64,000 nucleotides of DNA from Cannabis sativa (taxonomy: Eukaryota; Streptophyta; Magnoliopsida; Rosales; Cannabaceae), in NCBI RefSeq assembly GCF_029168945.1, contig NC_083605.1, positions 41,491,280-41,555,279 of the forward strand. The letters are read 5' to 3'. Under the pieces are notes generated by a model. That model ran no database searches and was not told the DNA's origin. It saw only the letters and a program-made list of their open reading frames with translations. A program made the position numbers and the translations under genes. Shown piece by piece: positions 1 through 12,574 of this stretch; the first letter of the stretch is position 1, and every line of letters starts with the position of its first letter.

Positions 1-639
1 TCCAAAATTTCAAAGAACATGAAAAGAAGCTAGAGCAAGGTTTACCTTGTCTAGGATTACTTAGATCTTGCTAAAAATAACTTGAATTCATCAAGAAAAT
101 CCAGCCCTAGCTGCTCCCAAGCTTGGCCGAAAATAAGAGGAAAGAAAGAGAGAGTTTTGCAATTTTTTCTATTTTCTAACTTTGAATAACAAAAAGAATA
201 AAATGAAAGCTTTTTCATTAATCTATTTCAGCCAAAATAATCAATTAAAATAAACATTTATTCCATTTAATAACTCACATAAGACAAAACACTAATGGGG
301 CAAAAAGACCATTTTGCCCCTCCACCATTAAACCACATAAATCATACTAAAGGGGTATTTTTGGGAAATTCTAAATTCACGGCCATTCCCGACATTCCCA
401 ATGTCTAAAACCAGTCCCAAACTACTAACATACTAAATTGTGATTTCTACTGAGCCAAACGTCGAGTTCCAAAATACCGGGCACCGGAAATGCAAAATAT
501 GAAAACTACTGAATAACATAACCATGCATTTCTAAATTCCATAAATAACAATATAATAAATTATTTAAATAGCTATAAATAATTTCATAATTAATCATAA
601 TTAACTGATAATTTCCAAATTAACTAAGCGGGCTTTACA
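1..639 (-). repeat. Partial LTR of a Tekay-type gypsy element
   Basis: This stretch matches, with divergence, the last ~640 bases of the LTR at 59509-61796, including the segment around the words gctcccaagcttggccgaa and the terminal ctttaca. The right edge at 639 is a clean LTR end, because the next bases (cttag, 640-644) belong to copia sequence that is uninterrupted at 55084-55088. Read on the minus strand the LTR begins tgtaaagcccgc. It is therefore either a solo LTR or the 5' LTR of a minus-strand element lying to the left of the window. It has no coding capacity. Confidence 0.8.
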
Positions 640-644
640 CTTAG

Positions 645-1136
645 ACTACACCATATCAGATTTCAAGACTTGCCTGTGTGCTAGAAAGTCTGCTGATAAG
701 ATGGTGATAACTTTGGTAGTGGAGTAGTGATTTTGGAGAAGTGTAAGAACCTATCTGAAATCTCTTAGTCTACCAGAAAGAGACTGAATGTTAAAGTTGC
801 AGGAAAGGTACTTATTCAGTCTAAGGAAAGTTCTATACATTTGTGGCACTGTTCCAACTTGCCTTAACTACTAGAGTTACTTCCTGAATAACAAAATAGT
901 AGTTGCCAAAAGTATAGAATCCAGTATCCCAAGAGAGTAGACATATAGAGAGGAATTTCACATTATCAAGGATTTTGTGATTAAGGAAGAGTAATTGTGG
1001 AGAAGAGGTTGTGTTTAATTCAACCTGTTAGATCCTATTACGAGGAGCTTACTACTAATACACTTGATTTGTATATCAAGGTGTTAATGACTATTTGAAA
1101 TGGACATTTTGTTTTATATTAGTGCAAGTGGGAGTT
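645..1136 (+). pseudogene. Decayed 3' internal end of copia J with polypurine tract
   Basis: The sequence is closely related to 55089-55580 and distantly to the end of the RNase H region of copia D near 47480-47560. It has no usable reading frame. The last bases before the LTR (about 1121-1136, gtgcaagtgggagtt) are a typical copia polypurine tract that primes plus-strand DNA synthesis. A Tekay-type LTR cuts the left side. The same decayed sequence recurs in element K, so decay preceded at least one round of copying. Confidence 0.75.
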
Positions 1137-3048
1137 TGTTGGGTTTTGTGCCCTAAATAAAACTCATTTCAATATAATCAGATTTACTTATTAATAAACA
1201 TCAGAAATAACATTTTATGTTGCATGGTTCACATGATTTATTTCATGATTATATGTTTATAATGTATGAATTCTTTTTAAGTCCAGAACATATGAGTTTG
1301 TTAAAGATTATAATGTTGTCAGCACAGTGGAATATAATCTTAATTATATGTTCAAAAAGTTTATTCCCTGATTTGTCAGAACACTGGATTTAGACTGACA
1401 TGGTATAATCAGCGATAGGTATTCTTACACCTTGGAAAAGTGTTATGTCCCTTCCAGGACATTGGCAAAGTTTACCAGTATCGGATGTATGGAGTATACA
1501 TCGGAAGGGACCGATATTGAACTTTGATTAGATATATTTGAAACTTACCGTAATATCTATTCAATTCAATATCACCTGTTGATCCTAGATCAAATGATCT
1601 TAATTTGATATGGTTAGGTTCAATCTCAAGAGTGTTACTCGTGTTCTTTGATTTGTTAGTTAAGCCTACTTTTGGGTGAGGGTGATACGTACATTTTGGG
1701 AACACGGTAATGCAATTGAGTGGGAGCGCTAACGTAAATATGGAATCTATCACTTCTATTTGGCAAATAGAAAGTAAAGGATAATTTCCTTCGAGCTTAA
1801 CCAAACGAAAATAAATGGTGGAGATCTCATTTCACATAGCTGAAATATCATTTATACAGGGTTGAGTGTTTTAAGGATAAAATACATTGTAGGGTGTTAC
1901 GGTAATTTAATGCCTTTACAGTGTAAATCATCTATATAGAGGATCATTGATCACATTAGGATTATAACAACGGATAACTAATGACGTGTCTATATCATGG
2001 AACATATAGAGCGTTCTATATGACTGAGAGTGCAATTCCAAGTTCTAAGTCTGAATTCAATGAGGAATTAATAAGTTATGGAATTTACTTGGTAAATTCG
2101 GTTCAACTTATTGGAAGCTCGGTTAGATAGACCCCTGGTCCCCATACTAGTTGAGACCATACTGCTTGTAAGACTCAGTTAATTGATTTTAATTAATCAA
2201 TTATAATTCTAAAAGTTAGACTATGTCTACTTTATGAATTCTCACTTAGTAAGGATGAAATCGTAAATAAAAGGGTTTCTAGGTTTAATTATTAATTAAG
2301 AGACTTTGTATGTCTAATTAATAATTATTTTAAATGACAATATTATTTAATAATCTATTTTAGTTATTAAATAATTAGTTTTTACATTTAAATGATTAGA
2401 ATTGGAAAAATGGCATTTTTGGAGAAATAGAAATAAAATTGACGAAACTGCAAAATCCAAGTGAGGCCCATTTCATCCTATGGCTGGCCACCTGTTTGTG
2501 TGTTTTCCAATTATTATTTTCAATTTTAATTGCCATGTAATTGCTAATCAAAGCCTAGCAATAATAGGAAAGTGGTGGATCACACTAAATAAGGTAGTTA
2601 ATCAATTACACAGTAAAAGAGGAAACTGTTTATTTGGAAAGTTGTGCTCTCCCTTTTCCCTATATATAGCAGCCCTTGTTCTCTTCTCTTCATGCTTCAT
2701 ATCACACGAAATTATGAGAGAAAAAGAGAAAAGAAAATTTCGAAATCCTTGTGAGAGAGTAGTGCCCACACACATCAAGTGGTACCGCAATCATAGTATG
2801 TAAGATTATGGAAATTCTGCATCAAAGAAGGAGAAAAGAAGATCCAGGTTCAGATCTTGATTATGCTCTGCTACAGAAAGGAATCAAGGGCTAGAGATCT
2901 GAATGGAAGGAGTCATATTATTCCGCTGCACCCACTGTAAGGTTTTCTAACTTTATATGTGTTTATTTTCATTGTTTTAGAATTCATATTACGTTGTTAA
3001 TCCGACATACATGATAGTAAATAAATCCTGGTAAAATAATTTCCAACA
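1137..3048 (+). repeat. 3' LTR of copia J
   Basis: The LTR starts TGTTGGG directly after the polypurine tract and ends CCAACA at 3048, giving 1,912 bp. It matches the LTRs at 17753-19515 and 55581-56290 and, less well, those of D and L. A TATA box lies at 2661-2668. A conserved hairpin (CATATAGA gcgt TCTATATG) is at 2003-2022. Because it follows a polypurine tract and is followed by gypsy pol rather than a primer-binding site, it is a 3' LTR inserted into element A. The short ORFs inside it (for example 1472-1804 on the minus strand) are not conserved in sister LTRs. Confidence 0.88.
2661..2668 (+). promoter_or_regulatory. TATA box in copia J LTR
   Basis: TATATATA lies ~380 bases before the LTR end. 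The aligned LTRs have TATAAATA in the equivalent place, which is where the U3/R boundary is expected. Confidence 0.55.
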
Positions 3049-6000
3049 GAAACTTCCCAAGGCGAGGATGAAGATGTGGATCCTTGACTTGGGGACCCAA
3101 GTAGCAATGTTGGACCTGTGGAAGAGTTAGAAGAGATTGAGATCGATCCAGCTATCTCGACCAGAAAGCTAAGAATTGGAAAGGGTTTGTTGCTGGAAGT
3201 AAAATCAGAATTGATAAAATTTTTGAGAGCAAACATAGATGTTTTTGCCTGGTCACATGCGGATATGGTCGGAATCGATCGTTGTATTATTTCACATGTC
3301 CTGAATATCAATCCTAAGACCCGGCCCGTTCAGCAAAAATAAAGATTGCTGGATAAAGAACGAGCAGTAGCCCTGGAAGATGAAGTTGAAAAGCTGTGCA
3401 ACAACAACTTTATCATTGAAGCTTTTTACCCGGCTTGGGTCGCGAACCCCGTACTCGTACCAAAGACGAACAAGAATTGGCGAGTTTGTATTGATTTCAC
3501 AGACCTCAACAAAGCATGCCCTAAAGACTATTTTCCACTTCCAAGAATCGATCAACAGCCGGGCACGAGATATTAAGCTTCATGGATGCTTATTCGGGCT
3601 ACAATCAAATCAAAATGCAACTGCCAGACCAAGAACATACAAGTTTTCAGACAGATATGGGTCTCTACTGCTACAAAGTCATGCCGTTTGGTCTTAAAAA
3701 TTCGAGAGCTACATACAAAAGATTGGTCAACAAGATGTTTAAAGACGAGATCGGATGAAATATTGTACTGTACGTGGATGATATGCTCGTCAAATCCAGA
3801 AAGGCTTGGGGGCACATAGACGACCTGGATGAATGTTTTAAAGTCCTCAAGACATACAATATGAAACAAAATCCCTTAAAATGCTCCTTTGGAGTCAGCT
3901 CGGAAAAGTTTCTAGGCTTCATCGTCAATGCTCGAGGAATTGAAGCCAATCCAGACAAAATCTAAGCCCTCCTGGATATGAACTTGCCAACAAAAACCAA
4001 AGAGGTGCAAAGCCTAACTGGTCGAATCGCCGCATTTAGCAGATTCGTGTAAAAATCAACGGATAAATGTGTTCCATTCTTCAACATCCTGCGAGGAAAT
4101 AAAAAGTTCGAATGGACAGAAGAATGTGAAAGAGCTTTTCAAGATCTAAAGGCACAGCTCGCAAAACCTCCCGTCTTTTCTAAACCTCTGGACGGTGAGG
4201 AACTGGGGATACACCTAGCAGTAACGGAGCATGTCGTGAATGTCACACTGATCAGAGAAGAAGACAGCGTGCAACATCCAGTCTATTACATTAGTAAAAG
4301 ACTCGTCGAGCCCAAAGGCCGATATCCGTAGATGGAAAAGGTCGCCTACTGCCTCATTCTACCAACAAGAAAGCTGAGGCCTTACTTTCAAGCGCATCCT
4401 GTTCGGGTGTATACCGACCAACCACTACGACAAATACTGCAAAAGCCAGATGCCTCTGGACGGTTACTCAAGTGGGCTGTAGAATTGGGTCAGTTTGAAA
4501 TCAACTTCCAACCCTGAACAGCTATCAAAGGCCAAGCCTTGGCCGACTTTGTGGTGGAATGCACAGGCAAAGCAGAAAGAACACCAGAAAGAGATCTCGA
4601 GCCAATACCACAGCCAAGTAATATTGAAAAAAAACTGACCTGGAAGCTACATGTGGATGGGTCGGCAATAGATCAACTATCTGGTGCAGGAATTGACCTT
4701 GTCACAGCTAGGGGGCAACACCTGCACGCAGCGGTCAAATTCGGATTCAAAGCCTCTAACAACGAGGCCAAATACGAAGCCTTAATCGCTGGACATTGAG
4801 ATCTGTAGTGATTCACAGCTAGTGGTAAATCATGTATCTGGCGAATAGAAGGCTCGGGGTGACAAAATGATAGCATATCTGAGCAAAATACATGATCTGC
4901 TCGCACAATTCTAAACCTACAGCCTAAGACAAATTCCAACAGAAGAAAATACAAAGGCAGATGCGTTAACCCGATTGGCGAGTAGCAATATAAGTGACAA
5001 GGCAAACCTGGTCCCTATCCAGTTCCTTGAAGAGCCTAGCATCACTGGCACGGAAGAAATCGAAATGATCGACACATCTCCAAACTGGATGACGCCAATA
5101 GCAGCCTATCTCAACTCTGGGTTACTCCTAGATAACCGAAATCAAGCTCGGAAAATGAGAAGAAAGGCACCACGGTACATCATAGTAGAAGGGATCATGT
5201 ACAGAAGAGGATTCTCGATGCCATTACTCAGATGTGTCACAACAGATGAAGCTACACGACTTCTATATAAAGTTCACGACGGATTTTGTGGAAATCATGC
5301 AGCCGGACAGAGCTTCTCAAAGAAAATTCTAAGTCAAGGCTACTTCTGGCCAACGATGATTGAAGATTCGAGAGCCTATGTCAAGAAGTGCGACAAATGC
5401 CAGAGATTTTCAAAGATACCAAGAGCTCCGCCCAACGAGCTGACACAGATGCAAAGTTCGTGGCCCTTTGCCAACTTGGGAATTGACCTAATCGAACAGT
5501 TACCTAACGGTAAAGGCGGGGTGTAGTACGAAGTGGTAGCAGCTGACTACTTTACTAAGTGGACTGAAGCCGAACCACTCGCGACTATCACATTAAAGAA
5601 GGTTCAAGAATTTATAGTGAAGAACATCATACGCTGGTTCGGACTACCGTACAAAATAGTCTCGGACAACGGCAAGCAGTTCGACAGCCAATCTTTCACT
5701 GAGTTCTGTACGAACCATGGTATCATCAAAAGTTTCTCCACACTGGCACATCCTCAAGCAAACGGTCAAGTTGAAGCAGTCAACAAAACCTTGAAGGATA
5801 CACTAAAAAAGAAACTCGAAGATGCCAAAGGAAAATGGCCTGAAGAACTCCTCGAAGTTCTATGGTCATATCGTACAACGGAAAAAACAGCAACCTTTCA
5901 GACACCATTTGCAATGGCATGCAGTTATGAAGTTATGCTGCCCGCTGAACTCGAGCCACCGTCCCACAGAAGATTGACGTACGATCAAGGTACCAATCAC

Positions 6001-6062
6001 ATACTCCTTGGAGAATCACTTGATGAAATCGAAGAAAAATGAGCAACTGAAACTTAAAGTTG
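3049..6062 (+). pseudogene. pol: Tat-type gypsy element A: pol (RT, RNase H, integrase)
   Basis: This is a remnant of the polyprotein that copies retrotransposon RNA into DNA and integrates it. In order it shows the pre-RT segment (FAWSHADMVGI), reverse transcriptase (VCIDFTDLNKACPKD near 3484-3528, catalytic YVDD at 3771-3782), RNase H (LHVDGSA near 4650) and integrase. The integrase has a zinc finger ending CDKCQ near 5400, then GIDLI, SDNGKQF and GQVEAVNK carrying the D, D, E residues. The FAWSHADMVGI and DFTDLNKACPKD signatures point to the Tat lineage. About a dozen stops (for example at 3343, 3963, 4330, 5524) and a frameshift near 3575 break it. Copia J removed the 5' part, with gag and protease. 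Element B splits it at 6068, and the reading resumes at 14843. Confidence 0.92.
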
Positions 6063-6067
6063 GTAGC

Positions 6068-6935
6068 TGTTATAGTGAGATTTCTCTCACCTAGAAACTC
6101 GAGACCAGACTCCTATTTAAAGGACATGTGTGTTCAGATTTCCAATGAAAGCTGAAATGTCCGTGAGAGACTTCTCGAAGTTTAGACCTCGCCCAGGATA
6201 AAACCAGCGAGATACTGCGAGTACGACCTAAGTCGAACCGCGTAACCGTAATTCACATTATGCAGGGTAGATCCAACTCGCACGTGTTAGGACAGATGCG
6301 AGTATCCCCTCTATATTTCTGCGAAAGCATAGAGACCAACTCTCTATGATGCAATTTGGTCCCAACGACCCAATAGCCCTGACAAACCGATATAAATTTG
6401 CATGTCTAGGTTCTACCAGCTCAACATGCGAGGTCTACAAGAGGCGATTACCTAAGGGCGCAGACGTTCCAAATGTACTGATGACCCTACGAGCTCAACA
6501 AACGGAACATGAACAGTCAACTCGCAGATGCGGAAGACGCATACGTTGATGGACTTAATAACTGTCACACATTTATTAATGTTAACGTTGTTTGGGTTTA
6601 ATTATTGCAATTCAATATGTAAATAATGGATTAACAATGAATGTGATCCTTATGTAACCGATTGGACACCTACTTTGTATATAAAGGGGTGATCCACCAT
6701 GAAAATGGCACCTACGAATCCTTTGCTACAGTAGACTAAGCAGATCACAATCTGACTGAACCACTATAATTCTTTGTCTTATTGATATTTTTCCAGCCTT
6801 GTTGATTGTTCTTGCATTCCCAGTCGAGTACTCGCCATTCTAGGTCGAATACTCGCACTTGTCACTTCCCTGAAAATTCTCTTTTTATATTAATTAAATA
6901 ATACATTTTGGTGTTGCGAAATTCACTCGACAACA
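6068..6935 (+). repeat. 5' LTR of element B
   Basis: It starts TGTTATAGTG and ends CGACAACA, directly before the primer-binding site. Its length equals that of the 3' LTR at 13970-14837. The short ORF at 6346-6549 has a twin in the other LTR, but only because the LTRs are copies. Confidence 0.95.
6678..6685 (+). promoter_or_regulatory. TATA box in element B LTR
   Basis: TATATAAA is followed by aggggtgatcc, and the same site occurs at 14580-14587 in the 3' LTR. It lies ~250 bases before the LTR end, a plausible core promoter for the genomic RNA. Confidence 0.6.
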
Positions 6936-6998
6936 TTTGGCGCCGTCTGTGGGAATTTCGATTATAGATTTCATTCACTTCAAAGAACACTATTCATC

Positions 6999-8940
6999 AT
7001 GGCTGGAAATCACGCTAACGAAGCTAACAACGGGTCCATCAATATTGGAATGATGAGTGTACCACTGCCTGGAGCTGGAGTGCCACCTGTGGACGTCATC
7101 AACGGCGGAGTAGGGAGGAGCAATATCAGACCTCTCAACCTATTCCCAGAAACGACTGGCCCTCAAGTCGGGGACACGTCCACACCACCAGCAACCATGC
7201 ATTTTCCCCCCGTCACTCCGGCGGTGGTATCCGAGGGAATGGTCCAGCTCACCACTGATCAATATGCTGCAATTCAGGATCAACTGCGGGCACTACAGGC
7301 CGAGGTAGATGGATAGAGTCGAGCTCGACGCCCTCCTCGAGTTCCCGCCATTCGCAACGATAACCCTCAGGTAACAACTTCTAGACGTCATACTAACCGT
7401 GTACGCAGAGAAAGAAGAACTAACCCTGAAGCTCTGAACTTGAACCATCCGATGTCAAGAGATCAATCCGCAAGGTTTCCTAACCAGAGCGCACAAATTG
7501 ACGAAGATCCTGAGCGCCGTAATCCTCGCAGTCGACCATCGAGAGACAACGACGCAGAGTCAGCCTCTTCGTCATCGCATGGACGCACTCCGAGCAGGTA
7601 TACAAGGTCCGGCTCTGTACAGACACAATAGGAAGGACGTTATCAAGTACACCGAGGTGATCTACGTGATCATCTCAACACAGTTTTCAGGGCACACTCC
7701 CGCGGGCCACATAATACCGAGACAATCCGTGATCCCAAGGCGGGCGATCAAGGTGTCAACACAGATAATAACCCGCCTATCGCGCCGATCGCGACCACTG
7801 GGATTAATATCCCAAAAAACCTTGCCGCGGTAGTTGCGAGCCCCACAGTCGCAGTGACTCCAGCCCCTGCGACAGGAGGAATCGACCAAAGCATGCTTCT
7901 GCAAGCTTTAAAGATGCTCGAGCAGCAGCGTAAGCCTATATATAAGCTACATGGCACCTCGCCTTTTACCGCAGAGGTGCGGCAGGCTCAACTTCCAAAA
8001 GGGTTTCGTTTATCCGAATCCCTCAAGTATAAAGGTACTTCTAACCCGATAGACTATTTAGAAAAATTTAATAATATAATGGAAGTAGACCAGGTACCAC
8101 AACTCGCGAAGTGCCGCATTCTTGCGGCAACACTCGAGGAAAATGCTCATGATTGGTTTACCCAATTACCTGAGGCATCAATATCGACATGGGAAACTTT
8201 CGTCGACCTATTCCTCACGCATTTCCAGGCCACAATGACGTATAGACCACCCTATACGACTTTGGCCAACATCAAACAAGAACTTGGTGAGTCTTTACAA
8301 GACTATTTCAAACGTTTTAACGCAGAAGTAACAAAGGTCGAGAAGGCCCCCGAGTCATCGCTTGTTTTTATGTTGATAACAGGTATCTTGCCAAGGACCG
8401 ACTTTTGGAAGGAACTACAAGCTCGAAGGCCGGAGTCCTTGGTAGAGTTCTTCGCCATGGCCGAACCTCACAAAAGAATCGAGAACTCTTTAGCGGAGTT
8501 AGAGAAGGGGAAGGACAAGCGTCGGTCACCCATACCGCGTTCACGATCTCGCAGTCCGCGAGGGAAGAACTCCAGGGGGCCGAAGCCCGAGAAGACGCAG
8601 CCCGCGCAGACAGCGAAGTCCGAAGCTGGCTAAGTCGACCCCAAAGAAGGAGTCCTCACCAAAAAGGAAGGGAGGACCTCGCTTCGTCAATTATACTGAA
8701 CTCGCAGTCCCTCGAGACCATATCTATGCGATTGAAGAAAGGAACAGAGTCTTCAAGAAGGCGCCCCCCATCAGGGGGAATCGCGACCGGAGGGATCCTA
8801 AAAAATTCTGTAAGTACCACAAGGACATTGGTCACACTACTCTAGAATGTTGGGTCTTGCAGGATGAAATAGAGGAGCTGATCCGGAGAGGGAAGTTCGA
8901 CAAGTATAAAAGGAGCGAGGAAAGTCATCCCCAAGCGGAT
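6999..8940 (+). pseudogene. gag: Element B gag (capsid and zinc knuckle), broken
   Basis: Gag forms the cytoplasmic particle that packages element RNA. The first ATG (6999), 63 bases into the internal region, opens a 105-codon frame ending at 7316. Coding then shifts frame, and 7854-8633 holds the retrotransposon capsid domain (ENAHDWFTQLPE, ESLQDYFKRFNAEV). An Arg/Ser-rich basic tail follows (SRSRSPRG). After another frame change near 8633 comes a zinc knuckle (CKYHKDIGHTTLEC, near 8810-8860) of form C-X2-H-X4-H-X4-C, with His where most knuckles have Cys. The same variant occurs in elements F and G. The frame breaks mean no full Gag can be made without restoring events. Confidence 0.85.
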
Positions 8941-11900
8941 GGCAAAGGAGAAACCCAGAACGCGAGTGGCTCCAAAACACCCCGCAATATCCTGACTATA
9001 ATCGAAGGACCACACATCGCGGGCGACTCTCGCAAATCACAAGAACGGTATGCCAGAGAAGCCAAGGAGAGGCCGCTTACCAATGTGAATAATCTTGGTG
9101 AACGGCCTCAGAAGCTCTTTAAGAAAGAATGCGACGACATCGTCTTTATGGAGAGCGATGCGAGATGGGTCCATCACCCGCATTCTGACGCACTGGTAAT
9201 AGTCGCCAATATTGGTGGGGACAATGTCCATCGTATACTGGTTGACAATGGGAGTTCAGTGAATCTGCTGAATTTCCAAGCCTTCAAGCAAATGGGGTTG
9301 CAAGAGAAGGATTTGCGACCTATGACATCAAGCATTATGGCTTTTCGGGAGATGTCATAGCAATTAAAGGAATGATCAAGCTCCCAATCACTTTGGGAAC
9401 TGCCCCAGTAACAGCCAAGTCAATGGTCGACTTCGCAGTAATCGACCAATACTCAGCGTATAACGCCGTAATTGGTCGACCAATCCTGAAAGAGATGAAG
9501 ATCATAACCTCGATCTATCATCTGACGATGAAGTTCCCTACTCCCGCTGGAGTAGGTTTGGTGCGGGGAGTCCAGTCTAACTCACGAGAATGTTATAACG
9601 CAGCCGTTAAACTCGTAGAAAAAAGGACGGTAAATGTTATCTACCTTTTGGAAGCACCACCTCCTCGCCAGGAGATCCTCAGGATCGAGGAGGTGCCGCA
9701 CATAGACGAACCAGACTTGGATCCAAGAATCCTCGATCACACCGCCGCAGCCCAAGCCGCGGAAGACACAATCGAGGTACCTATAGATCCTATAGATAAT
9801 AACAAGGTTTTAAAAATTGGTTCTAAATTAAATTTACAGTTGCGAGAACAATTAACGACCTTTTTAAAGCAAAATCTTTATATCTTTGCCTGGAAACATT
9901 CAGATATGGTCGGGATATCTCCGCAAGTCATGTGTCATCGCTTGAACATTGACCCCGAAGTGCGAGGTGTCCGACAAAAGCACCGCAAAATGGACCCCGC
10001 GAGGTACCAAGTGCTGAAAGAAGAAGTCGACCGCCTCCTTGCCTGCGGCTTTATACGAGAGTCATTTTACCCCAACTGGTTAGCAAACCCCGTACTTGTG
10101 CAAAGCCTAATGGCTCATGGCGCACATGCGTTGACTTTACGGATCTAAACAAAGCCTGTCCCAAAGACAGCTTTCCTCTTCCTAGCATTGACCAACTTGT
10201 CGATGCCACTGCATGTCACGCACTTTTGAGCTTCATGGATGCGTACTCGGGATACAATCAAATCCCGATGTATGAACCAGACCAAGAGCATACCTCGTTC
10301 ATTACTGATCGAGGATTATACTGTTACAAAGTAATGCCTTTTGGTTTAATAAACGCAGGTGCGACTTATCAAAGGCTAGTGAATATGATGTTCGCAGATC
10401 TCATTGGAAAGACAATGAAGGTATATGTTGACGATATGCTCGTAAAATCACAACATGCGAAGGATCATATTACCCACTTGTAGGCCATGTTCGACATACT
10501 GCGGCGATACAAGATGCGTCTAAATCCGTTGAAATGTGTCTTTGGGGTTGGCTCTGGGAAATTCCTTGGTTTTATGGTTAATCAGCGAGGAATAGAAGCC
10601 AATCCTGCGAAGATCAGGGCATTGGTGGAGATGCCATCACCAACCAAGCCAAAGGAGGTTCAAAGCCTCACAGGTAAAGTCGCAGCTTTAAACCGCTTTA
10701 TATCCAAATCTTCTGATAAGTGCAAGGAGTTTTTTTCAGATTTTGAAAGGCAACAAAAGGTTTCATTGGAACGAAAAATGCGAGCAAGCCTTTTAAGCTT
10801 TAATAACGCATTTGGGGCAACCTCTGATCTTATCGAAGCCATTGTCCGGAGAAGTTTTGTCTATCTATTTGGCCGTCTCCGAATATGCGATTAGTTCAGT
10901 ACTAATACGCGAGGACCAAGGATGCCAATACCCGGTGTATTACGTCAGTAAACGATTACTAGACGCCGAGACGCGTTATCCTCAAATGGAGAAATTTGCT
11001 TTCTCCTTGATAATATCCTCAAGAAAATTGCGACCCTACTTCCAGGCTCACAGCATTGAAGTTTTGACAAACTTCCCCTTAAGACAAGTTTTAGCAAAAC
11101 CATAAGCATCGGGGAGATTGTTAAAGTGGGCGATGGAGTTGAGTCAGTTCGACATCAATTATAAACCGAGAACCGCGATCAAGGGGCAAGCCTTGGCAGA
11201 TTTTATACTTGAATTTCGAAGCACCGAGGTGGCAGTTGTAGAGGACAGAAGTGATATTGCTATAGCAGGCAAAGAAGCATGGACATTGTACGTCGATGGA
11301 GCCTCAAATAGCGAAGGTTTTGGCAGTGGGATCTTGTTAATCAGTCCCAATAATTTCAAGGTACACGCTGCTTTACGTTTTGAATTTTCTGCATCTAACA
11401 ATGAAGCCGAGTATGAGGCTTTAATCGCAGGATTGAAACTGGCCCTCGAGATGAAAGTCGAGTATCTACAGGCTTTTAGCGACTCTCAAATCGTGGTATG
11501 CCAGGTGAATGGAGAATACCTAGCAAGAGGCGGAAGATTGGTTAAATACTTAGCCATCGTTCGCGAAATAATGCAGAAGTTCAAAAATGTAGTTGTATCT
11601 CGAGTACCGCGTGCTCAAAATGCCCATGCAGACGCATTGGCCCGTTTGGCCTCAACTAGAGAAGCCGAATTACTCGATGTGATTCCGGTAGACGTACTGG
11701 CTCGCCCAACCATAGATCGAGAAGCAATCATGGAGATAGATGATGTTTAGGAGATTACTTGGATGACTCCTATCCTCGCATATCTTGAGAAGGGGCTCCT
11801 ACCCGATGATAAAGTAGAAGCGAGAAAATTGCGATAGCGAGCAGCCCGTTATGTAATATATGACCAAAGGTTGTATCGCAGAAGTTTTAGTCAACCGCTT

Positions 11901-12574
11901 CTCAAATGTATCAGTGGAGAAAACTGTGGTTACATACTTTGTGAAGTACACGAGGGGATTTGTGGCAATCATACCGGAGGTAATTCCCTTGCTTTAAAAA
12001 TTATGCGGCAAGGGTATTACTGGCCAACATTGCGACAAGATGCTCTCACGTTTGCAAAATGGTGTGATAGATGTCAGCGAATAGCCACTTACACCCACCA
12101 GCCTCCGAGTAACCTCCATTCTATCACAAGTCCATGGCCCTTTGCAGTATGGGGAATCGATTTAATCGGCGAGTTACCCAAAGGAGAAGGCGGAGTCAAA
12201 TATGCTGTAGTCGCAGTTGATTACTTCACAAAGTGGGCTGAAGCCAAAGCACTCGCAACCATCACAGCAACGAAATTGCGCGAGTTTGTCTATACCTCCA
12301 TCATTTGTTGTTTTGGCATTCCGCATAAACTCATTTCAGACAATGGAAAACAGTTTGACTGTAAAGAGATGCGGCAGCTATGCGACGATTTGGGGATTAA
12401 AAAGGCTTTTTCCGCAGTTGCTTACCCGCAGAGTAACGGACAAACTGAAGCCGTTAATAAAATAATCAAACACACCATAAAAGGGAAACTAGAAGATCGC
12501 AAAGGGGCTTGGCCTGACGAGTTATCGCAAGTCCTATGGTCTTATAATACGAACCCTCGATCTACAACTGGCGA
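8941..12574 (+). pseudogene. pol: Element B pol (protease, RT, RNase H, integrase), broken
   Basis: The protease carries LVDNGSS (active Asp near 9244). A frameshift near 9340 precedes the RT. RT runs from ~9860 with FAWKHSDMVGIS, loses one base near 10100, and has catalytic YVDD at 10424-10435. Frame breaks follow near 10480, 10735 and 11103. RNase H (LYVDGASNSEGFGSG) is near 11286. The integrase ORF starting at 11871 keeps its zinc ligands (H27, H34, C65, C68) and D97, D157, E193 with the usual 35-residue D-E gap. Homology stops at about residue 235, before the C-terminal DNA-binding region. An enzyme missing that region is unlikely to integrate DNA alone, so mobilisation in trans is inferred. 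Confidence 0.92.

Noticed and set aside
1472..1804. 110-codon ORF on the minus strand, with relatives at 40093-40317 and 47991-48230
   Set aside because: It is antisense inside copia LTRs. The related copies break it at different places, so the similarity follows from LTR homology.
6346..6549. ORF repeated at 14248-14451
   Set aside because: Both lie in the two LTRs of element B; identity reflects LTR duplication. No domain or start context supports a gene.
7498..7833. Arg-rich ORF in element B gag region, and the minus-strand ORFs at 7662-7957
   Set aside because: Frame-shifted readings of gag spacer sequence between two gag segments.
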